Source: a virus. Taken from it: a stretch of DNA of 28,193 bases. Positions within the stretch are counted from its first letter, which is position 1. The number at the start of each line of letters is the position of its first letter. The position numbers and the translations under genes were made by a program. A model generated the notes under the pieces. It worked only from the letters and a program-made list of their open reading frames with translations. It had not been told where the DNA came from and did no database searches. This document shows positions 22,987 to 28,193 of this stretch, piece by piece. The stretch covers positions 1 through 28,193 of the IMG/VR virus record IMGVR_UViG_3300033273_000067; one strand, written 5' to 3'.

Positions 22987-23663
22987 TGGGGTCTGCTGGG
23001 ATCACTAACGTTGGTCCAATCAATACACCTGTTACTGGCACTGGTGCTATCGCAGGCTTCGATCCAATCATGTCTTGGAAGAAGGCGGCGAAGAGAAAAG
23101 CCGCAGGGAAAGCATGGGAAAAGAGAAGGAATGATCCTTCCTACATAGATGGTAGGTCTAAAGCCGCCCGCAAACTTGTTAAACGTCTCGCTAAACGAAA
23201 GAAAAAAATGTCAGAGGAATTTCTCCTAGAAAGTGGTGAAGCCACCAAACAAGCATACAAGTTCATTTCTCAGCGCCGTAAGGTACAGAAGAAGCAGGAA
23301 CGTGAGAAGCGTGCTGCTAATCGTAAGCAGGAGATCGGCACCATCGCTAGAGCTAAGGCATCTGACTACCAGAAGAAGGCAAAGGATCGCCAGAAGAAAC
23401 TGGCACTGAATCTTCAGAAGCAAAGGTCAGAATCCTTTGATGGGTTTACCTATCTGATGAGCCTGATCGAGCAGGTACAGGACACCAAGAATACTAACCC
23501 TGTAACCTATTTCTTCTCGGATGATACCGAATTGGAAGTCACCCAAGAAGCAGCGGCATACATCCTTGTCAAGTTTAATGAACTGAGTGAAGATAACAAA
23601 GATGAATTCGTCAAGTCCCTCCCTAAATCAGCCTCTTTCACCGAAGGGTTTATCGAAATCTGA
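22983..23663 (+). CDS. Putative virion-associated basic protein
   Basis: The 226-residue product begins with a Gly/Thr/Pro-rich segment (MMGSAGITNVGPINTPVTG). A strongly basic stretch follows (SWKKAAKRKAAGKAWEKRRN and ARKLVKRLAKRKKKM), then a long Lys/Gln-rich helix likely to form a coiled coil (about 85-150). A compact C-terminal part holds FDGFTYLMSLIEQV and VTQEAAAYILVKFNEL. Basic, coiled-coil proteins in this setting may be internal head or scaffold-like proteins binding DNA. It starts by an ATGA overlap with the preceding gene. The first ATG is 22983 and a second at 22986 is equally possible. Confidence 0.65.
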   Translation: MMGSAGITNVGPINTPVTGTGAIAGFDPIMSWKKAAKRKAAGKAWEKRRNDPSYIDGRSKAARKLVKRLAKRKKKMSEEFLLESGEATKQAYKFISQRRKVQKKQEREKRAANRKQEIGTIARAKASDYQKKAKDRQKKLALNLQKQRSESFDGFTYLMSLIEQVQDTKNTNPVTYFFSDDTELEVTQEAAAYILVKFNELSEDNKDEFVKSLPKSASFTEGFIEI

Positions 23664-24312
23664 ACTCCAGTGTGGGTTCCATGATATCCTAAAGTTCAAT
23701 CCTAGACTTCAACTCCTTGTGGATTCCTGGCGAGAGATCCACGAGGAGTTTGTCGCGTGTAGAGATAAGTTGGCAACCGTGAACTGGGGTGCCATGGGTG
23801 ATACTGATACTGGATACTTCGGTGAACTCACAGTAGCAGAGCATGATGGATACTGGAAGAACATCCCTCTGTATGGCAGTGGGCATGAGTATAAGCAGAC
23901 TCTGATCAATGCTCCTGGGCAAACAAGAACTGATGTGGGGTATATGGCAGAGCACAAAGAGAACTGCCAACTCTTATCCAAACTTGTTACGACTGCTAGG
24001 AAAGCCAACTGCTATCGGAGAGTTGGTATCAATCTATTAAATGCTGGTGAGCAGATCGATAGGCATACTGACAACGATCCGAACCCACCCGACGGTCTTC
24101 TGATGCGCGTTCTGTGGGGTCTAGACGTACCCACGGATGGTCGTGCTATACTTGCCCTACATAATCCTATGACGGGTAAGTTAGAACACAGACAGTTTAA
24201 GAACAATGAGTTCATTTGCTTCTGGGGTTCTCAATATCATGCGGTGTACAACACCCTTAAGTCCCCTCGGTATGTTTTAGTTATTGACCATGAGATTCGG
24301 ACGGATTTCTAA
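23602..24312 (+). CDS. 2OG-Fe(II) oxygenase/Asp hydroxylase-like protein
   Basis: The product is 236 residues from ATG 23602, or 241 from ATG 23587; neither has a clear ribosome-binding site, and both lie inside the previous gene. Numbering from 23587, the metal motif is H160 and D162 in GEQIDRHTDNDPN, with H218 in FICFWGSQYHAVYN and R228 in SPRYVLVIDHEI. VGINLLN before the HxD is the preceding strand. The layout (HxD, short strands, a late HxVxN) is like the Asp/Asn beta-hydroxylase branch. The first 25 residues may not be translated if a later non-ATG start is used. The substrate is unknown. It opens a run of three oxygenase-like genes. Confidence 0.72.
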   Translation: MNSSSPSLNQPLSPKGLSKSELQCGFHDILKFNPRLQLLVDSWREIHEEFVACRDKLATVNWGAMGDTDTGYFGELTVAEHDGYWKNIPLYGSGHEYKQTLINAPGQTRTDVGYMAEHKENCQLLSKLVTTARKANCYRRVGINLLNAGEQIDRHTDNDPNPPDGLLMRVLWGLDVPTDGRAILALHNPMTGKLEHRQFKNNEFICFWGSQYHAVYNTLKSPRYVLVIDHEIRTDF

Positions 24313-25135
24313 TGTCCTGACAGAAATAGACTGTCATTCCATTAGCGACAAAGTAAAGAAGATACATCCAGTTTGGTTGAACCGTAGTACATGTCATCCT
24401 AAGGTTCCCTTCTATACTATTGGTGCCACCACATACCTGGAAGGGTGTGATGACATCAAAAAGTATCACAAACACAAGGAATTATTGAATCCTATTCTTA
24501 GGAAACATTTTTCATATCTGTATGACATTGTATGTCAGAGGTTAAGTGATGAGTTGGATTCTCCTGTTGTTATTGACGACATGTTGGGTCACCCTGGTTT
24601 CCATATCTTTGGACTGAAACCTGGGGAGACTGGTACAGAGCAGCAACTGAAGGCGTTGGAGCAACCTCTGGCTAGCATTCACCTTGACATCCAGTATAAG
24701 GAGCACGGTGGTTACTGGAAGACCTTTGATGAGGTTGACTTCGAGAACCCACTGTCATTCACGTTGGCTATCAAACTACCTAAGAATGGTGGTGGTCTGT
24801 ACATCTGGGACTGGATGAAGTTTGATAAGGAACTCATCAAAGACTTCAACTTCCAACGGGAACATGAGAAGCAGAACTGGATCTCTAGTCAGTTCATGAA
24901 TCAAAGCGAGGAAGTTGTTAAGAGTCCAGAGATGTGGGAGAATGATTCCGCTGGGCACTACAAACCAGATGGTAATCCTGTTGTAGAGATGTACCATGAG
25001 GGAAGCATGATCTGGTTCACTGGTCACATGCTTCATCAGATTGCTCCTGGATATAAACTACAGCCAGATGACATGAGGATTACTCTCCAAGGTCATGGTA
25101 TCAAGTGTGATGGAACTTGGAGGATATACTTTTGA
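24290..25135 (+). CDS. 2OG-Fe(II) oxygenase-like protein, tandem paralogue A
   Basis: ATG 24290 gives 281 residues beginning MRFGRISNVLTEIDCHSI; it overlaps the previous gene by 23 bases. The metal ligands are H131 and D133 in ASIHLDIQYKEHGG, and the distal part is SMIWFTGHMLHQIAPGY with a His near 246 or 249. R263 in DMRITLQGHGI is the likely 2-oxoglutarate ligand. It is clearly related to the next gene over its whole length, for example TIGATTYLE against TLGATLYMD and LGHPGFHIFGL against LALPGFHIYHF. The length exceeds that of typical phage oxygenases because of an N-terminal 120-residue region. Substrate unknown. Confidence 0.75.
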   Translation: MRFGRISNVLTEIDCHSISDKVKKIHPVWLNRSTCHPKVPFYTIGATTYLEGCDDIKKYHKHKELLNPILRKHFSYLYDIVCQRLSDELDSPVVIDDMLGHPGFHIFGLKPGETGTEQQLKALEQPLASIHLDIQYKEHGGYWKTFDEVDFENPLSFTLAIKLPKNGGGLYIWDWMKFDKELIKDFNFQREHEKQNWISSQFMNQSEEVVKSPEMWENDSAGHYKPDGNPVVEMYHEGSMIWFTGHMLHQIAPGYKLQPDDMRITLQGHGIKCDGTWRIYF

Positions 25136-26007
25136 ACTTAGGTATTTTTCGAGTCCTAACACTTGATGAAGTTGATACGATCCATGCTGACATTCTGTCA
25201 CTTAAAAAGATTTGGAGACAGAGGACTAACTGGCACCCAACTAATGATGCTGGGGGAGATGAGGATCTAGAGAACTACATTCACTACCATACCCTAGGTG
25301 CCACTCTGTACATGGATGCTTCTGACTATGGGTGGAAGCACTACATGAAGTTCAAGACTCTGACCAATCAGATTCTTATGAAGAAGTTTGGTTGGTTGTA
25401 TGATGAGTTTAAGTATGCTATAAGTGAAGCACTCGGAGAAGAGTGTGAGTACGAAGGTGAACTTGCTTTACCTGGCTTTCACATCTACCACTTCGATAGG
25501 CAACCCAAACCTAAACATCACCATCGCTGTCTACACATTGACGGACAGTTCATGAACGCCCTACCTTGGCTAGCAAGAAAGTATGGTAGGGATATAGATG
25601 TACAAACACCTCTCTCGTATACATTTACTATCACAAGACCCTCTAGAGGGTCTGCTATCGCCTTCTGGGGACTCCCTGATGAGTTATATGAGAAGGCAGA
25701 GGAAGTCAAGAAAAGATATCCTCACCCTATTATAGAACGGTATGAGAACTTAGATTATGTCAAACAAATTAGAGAAGGGAACTTCATTGAACAACCCTGG
25801 AAGTACAAACTATTTGATGAGGATCCTGGGGATCTGGATTCTCACATCCCTCACGTCTTTCCTCACACTCCTGGGCATAGTTTCTTCTACACAGGGAAGA
25901 TCATCCACCAAATGATTTTGGGGGATCAGTTTGAGGACGGTGACTCTCGTATTACATTCCAAGGGCATGGATTAAAGATCAATGGTAAGTGGAAATTATT
26001 CTGGTGA
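25132..26007 (+). CDS. 2OG-Fe(II) oxygenase-like protein, tandem paralogue B
   Basis: TTG 25132 gives 291 residues beginning MNLGIFRVLTLDEVDTIH, which lines up with the MRFGRISNVLTEIDCHSI start of paralogue A. GGAGG at 25119-25123 lies at ideal distance, and the TTG overlaps the upstream stop (TTGA). An earlier in-frame TTG at 25117 lacks this support. The metal ligands are H135 and D137 in HHRCLHIDGQFMN, the distal part is HSFFYTGKIIHQMILGD with H259, and R273 lies in SRITFQGHGLKING. It is a tandem duplicate of the previous gene that has diverged strongly in the middle. Substrate unknown. Confidence 0.75.
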   Translation: MNLGIFRVLTLDEVDTIHADILSLKKIWRQRTNWHPTNDAGGDEDLENYIHYHTLGATLYMDASDYGWKHYMKFKTLTNQILMKKFGWLYDEFKYAISEALGEECEYEGELALPGFHIYHFDRQPKPKHHHRCLHIDGQFMNALPWLARKYGRDIDVQTPLSYTFTITRPSRGSAIAFWGLPDELYEKAEEVKKRYPHPIIERYENLDYVKQIREGNFIEQPWKYKLFDEDPGDLDSHIPHVFPHTPGHSFFYTGKIIHQMILGDQFEDGDSRITFQGHGLKINGKWKLFW

Positions 26008-26013
26008 TAAATA
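26006..26013 (+). promoter_or_regulatory. T4-type late promoter box GATAAATA
   Basis: GATAAATA fits the NATAAATA late box and overlaps the stop of the preceding gene. Transcription would begin near 26019, about 23 bases before the ATG at 26042. Confidence 0.6.
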
Positions 26014-26041
26014 ATAGTTGACCCGATAATTCTTACATGAG

Positions 26042-26425
26042 ATGGATGTCAACTCAGCTATTATCGAGAGGTTAGAGAGAGTAGTAGAATCCCTTCAGGA
26101 TAATAGTATTAAGATGGGTCAACTCCTGGCAGTTCACCAGGCTAAACTAGAACAACAAGAGAAGGTTGATGACGTTCTCTTCTCCAAGATCGATCACCTC
26201 CATAAAGATCTTCATGAGAAGACTGACGAGATCAAGAAAGGATGTGAGCGTGATATCCTGCTGGTTGACGGACGCATCCGTCAGCTTGAGAAGAAACTGT
26301 GGAGTATCGCAGGTGGTCTTGTGGTAGTCAGCATCATCTTCTCCAGTGGTGGACAGGCATTTCTCCGTCCACTCTTGACAAGCCCCACAGCAGCTGTTAC
26401 GATTACTGGAGACGCTGCCCAATGA
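26042..26425 (+). CDS. Coiled-coil protein with C-terminal membrane anchor
   Basis: The 127-residue product has a heptad-like helical region (about 5-85: IERLERVVESLQDN, then VDDVLFSKIDHLHKDLHEK and DGRIRQLEKKL). One hydrophobic segment follows, SIAGGLVVVSIIFSSGGQAF (about 88-107), and a short Thr/Ala-rich tail. The order of amphipathic helices, then LWSIAGGLxVV, resembles XhlA/hemolysin-like and some holin-associated phage proteins, so a role at the membrane in lysis or superinfection control is possible. The late promoter at 26006 fits a lysis-time role. A coiled-coil virion protein is the alternative. Confidence 0.65.
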   Translation: MDVNSAIIERLERVVESLQDNSIKMGQLLAVHQAKLEQQEKVDDVLFSKIDHLHKDLHEKTDEIKKGCERDILLVDGRIRQLEKKLWSIAGGLVVVSIIFSSGGQAFLRPLLTSPTAAVTITGDAAQ

Positions 26426-26426
26426 G

Positions 26427-27422
26427 ATGAGTTACATTGACATCCAATTTGTCACTACCATCTCATCAAACCTGTCTAAGTTTTCACAAAAGAAGAAAGG
26501 TCTTTACAACTTTCGTTGCCCTTACTGCGGAGACTCGCAGAAGCACAAGAACAAGGCACGAGGGTATCTCTTTGAGGTAAAGAACGATCTCGTATTCAAA
26601 TGCCACAACTGTGGTGTGGGTAGATCCTTTGGTGTATTCTTGAAGGAGAACTTTCCTCACGTCTACGATGAGTATGTGATGGAGAAGTATAAGCAGGGGC
26701 AGACTGGTAAGGGCAGATACGTTGCTAGTCCCAAGGTCACGTTCGATAAGCCAAGTTTTAAGAACACCACAAAGATAAAACTGGACACGATCGATGCGCT
26801 AAATAATTCTCACCCCGCTCGGGCTTATCTTATGGGTCGTGGTATCCCTGAGGATGCTTTTAAGGAACTCTATTACTGTCCCAAGTTTAAGTCTTGGACA
26901 AACACGTTAAAGAAAACCTTTGAGGATACAAAGCACGATGACGAAAGAATAATTATTCCCTTCAGGGATGAGTCTGGAAACCTCTTTGGTTTTCAGGGTA
27001 GATCTTTGGACCCTGACGCTAAGATGCGTTACATCACTATCATGCTAGAAGATCGACCGAAGATCTATGGTCTTGATAAGATCGACAAGACCAAGACTGT
27101 TTACATATTGGAGGGACCACTTGATTCAATTTTTATCGAGAACTCTGTTGCTATGGCTGGCAGCGACGCCGATGTTAGTAACTATGGTATTGTTGATTAC
27201 GTATGGGTCTTCGACAACGAACCCAGAAACCGTCAGATTGTTGAGAAGATTGAGCGAGCCGCCAAGCAAGGTGATAAGGTAGTCATCTGGCCAAAGACAC
27301 TACTGGAGAAGGATGTGAATGACATGTCCAATGCTGGACACAACGTATGGAACATGATAGAATCTAATGTCTATCAAGGATTAGAAGCAACCCTTAAATT
27401 AAACGACTGGAAACGAGTATGA
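26427..27422 (+). CDS. 61: DNA primase (gp61-like)
   Basis: The 331-residue protein makes RNA primers for lagging-strand synthesis together with helicase gp41. An N-terminal zinc ribbon has C31 and C34 in RCPYCGDS and C59 and C62 in KCHNCGVG. The TOPRIM domain contains VYILEGPLDSIF (E229, D233) and VWVFDNEPRNRQ (D263, E265), and later VIWPKTLLEKDVNDM. Length is close to T4 gp61 (342 residues). It begins one base after the preceding stop and ends in an ATGA overlap with nrdA. It lies well away from gp41, as in many cyanophages. Confidence 0.95.
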   Translation: MSYIDIQFVTTISSNLSKFSQKKKGLYNFRCPYCGDSQKHKNKARGYLFEVKNDLVFKCHNCGVGRSFGVFLKENFPHVYDEYVMEKYKQGQTGKGRYVASPKVTFDKPSFKNTTKIKLDTIDALNNSHPARAYLMGRGIPEDAFKELYYCPKFKSWTNTLKKTFEDTKHDDERIIIPFRDESGNLFGFQGRSLDPDAKMRYITIMLEDRPKIYGLDKIDKTKTVYILEGPLDSIFIENSVAMAGSDADVSNYGIVDYVWVFDNEPRNRQIVEKIERAAKQGDKVVIWPKTLLEKDVNDMSNAGHNVWNMIESNVYQGLEATLKLNDWKRV

Positions 27423-28193
27423 GTAACGGTATCAAAGTTATCAAGAGAGATGGCACGCAGGAATCTATCAACCTTGATAAGGTACATAAGATGGTTGACC
27501 TTGCTTGCGAAGGACTAGCAGGTGTCTCGGCTTCGCAGGTTGAAATTAACAGTGGTCTCCAGATGTTTGATGGCATCAAGACCAGCGAGATTCAGGAGAT
27601 CCTGGTGCGCTCTGCTAGCGACCTGATCGATCTGGACCATCCTAACTATCAGTTCGTGGCAGCTCGCCTGCTTCTATTTGGACTTCGGAAGGCAGTACAT
27701 GGACACCCAGAGGAGTTTCCCTCCCTGTACGAGCACGTCTTTTCTTGTGTTAACAAAGGCGTATACGACGGTGCTATCCTTCGTAAATATAGTGAAGAAG
27801 AGTGGAACAGGATTGAAAGCTGGGTGGACCATGGTAGAGACTACCTCTTCACCTATGCTGGGCTCCGCCAGGTTGTTGATAAGTATTTAGTTCAGGATCG
27901 TAGCAGCAACGTCTACTACGAGACCCCGCAACAAATGTACATTATGATTGCGGCGACACTCTTCCAAGATTATCCTAAGGAAACACGTCTCGATTATGTC
28001 CGAAGATACTACCAGGCAATCTCAAAGCACAAGATCAACATTCCCACACCTGTCATGGCGGGAGTGCGAACTCCACTTCGACAATTTGCTAGCTGTGTTC
28101 TTGTTGATGTTGATGACACCCTCGATTCTATCTTTAGCTCTGATATGGCTATTGGCAGATACGTTGCACAAAGGGCGGGAATCGGTATCAACG
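27419..28193 (+). CDS. nrdA: Class Ia ribonucleotide reductase large subunit (3' truncated by window)
   Basis: Reading from ATG 27419 gives 258 codons without a stop to the window edge, so the gene continues outside. The N-terminus IKVIKRDGTQESINLDKVH (about 5-23) begins an ATP-cone-like region. The catalytic barrel begins with RTPLRQFASCVLVDVDDTLD; Cys226 corresponds to the redox-active first cysteine (Cys225 in E. coli NrdA). SDMAIGRYVAQRAGIGIN follows. The enzyme makes deoxynucleotides from ribonucleoside diphosphates with NrdB, which is expected downstream. It supplies precursors for phage replication. The overlap with gp61 suggests joint expression with primase. Confidence 0.95.
   Translation, partial: MSNGIKVIKRDGTQESINLDKVHKMVDLACEGLAGVSASQVEINSGLQMFDGIKTSEIQEILVRSASDLIDLDHPNYQFVAARLLLFGLRKAVHGHPEEFPSLYEHVFSCVNKGVYDGAILRKYSEEEWNRIESWVDHGRDYLFTYAGLRQVVDKYLVQDRSSNVYYETPQQMYIMIAATLFQDYPKETRLDYVRRYYQAISKHKINIPTPVMAGVRTPLRQFASCVLVDVDDTLDSIFSSDMAIGRYVAQRAGIGIN

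Noticed and set aside
26797-26806. TAAATAATTC inside the primase gene, shared with 8021 and 8624
   Set aside because: A ten-base AT-rich match in coding sequence is expected by chance and has no promoter spacing context.

Overview
The window is a densely packed piece of the genome of a T4-like (myovirus morphotype) marine cyanophage. The evidence is the T4 replication module in near-T4 order: sliding clamp gp45, clamp loader gp44 and gp62, RegA, DNA polymerase gp43, UvsX, helicase gp41, primase gp61 and NrdA. Mixed with it are genes typical of cyanobacterial T4-like phages: CobS-like AAA+ ATPase, Hsp20, MazG and many 2-oxoglutarate/Fe(II) oxygenase-like proteins. Every supported gene is on the + strand. 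Neighbours usually overlap by 1-65 bases, often as ATGA or TGATG. Balanced base composition fits a Synechococcus phage better than a very AT-rich Prochlorococcus phage, but this is only an impression.

Layout: (1) 2-2378, a 5'-truncated VWA-domain protein, an oxygenase, and the CobS/MoxR-type ATPase, which has a possible pseudoknot in its leader. (2) 2375-8019, DUF3310-like protein, gp45, oxygenase, gp44, oxygenase, Dam methylase, small protein, oxygenase, gp62 and RegA. (3) 8020-8715, terminator, hsp20, then a terminator interleaved with a perfect sigma70-type promoter. (4) 8716-15348, three tandem paralogous small proteins, gp43, UvsX, oxygenase, gp41 and a small protein. (5) 15345-19307, a second consensus sigma70-type promoter, MazG, an oxygenase, and a three-gene cassette: a possible nuclease-fold protein, a KxDG ligase/capping-type nucleotidyltransferase and a GRFQPxTxGH nucleotidyltransferase. 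(6) 19308-23663, likely late virion genes (Lys-rich proteins and an Ig-like protein) behind T4-type late promoters, with a beta-hydroxylase among them. (7) 23602-26007, three more oxygenase-like genes, the last two tandem paralogues. (8) 26006-28193, late promoter, membrane-anchored coiled-coil protein, gp61 primase and the 5' part of nrdA.

Functionally, the replisome genes form one largely overlapping operon copying the genome, with RegA as translational regulator and Dam, MazG and NrdA acting on DNA methylation and nucleotide supply. The most unusual content is ten double-stranded beta-helix oxygenase-like genes in 28 kb, several spliced between replisome subunits, and the linked pair of unrelated nucleotidyltransferases with an unknown partner. 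No tRNA, CRISPR array, insertion sequence or integrase was seen.
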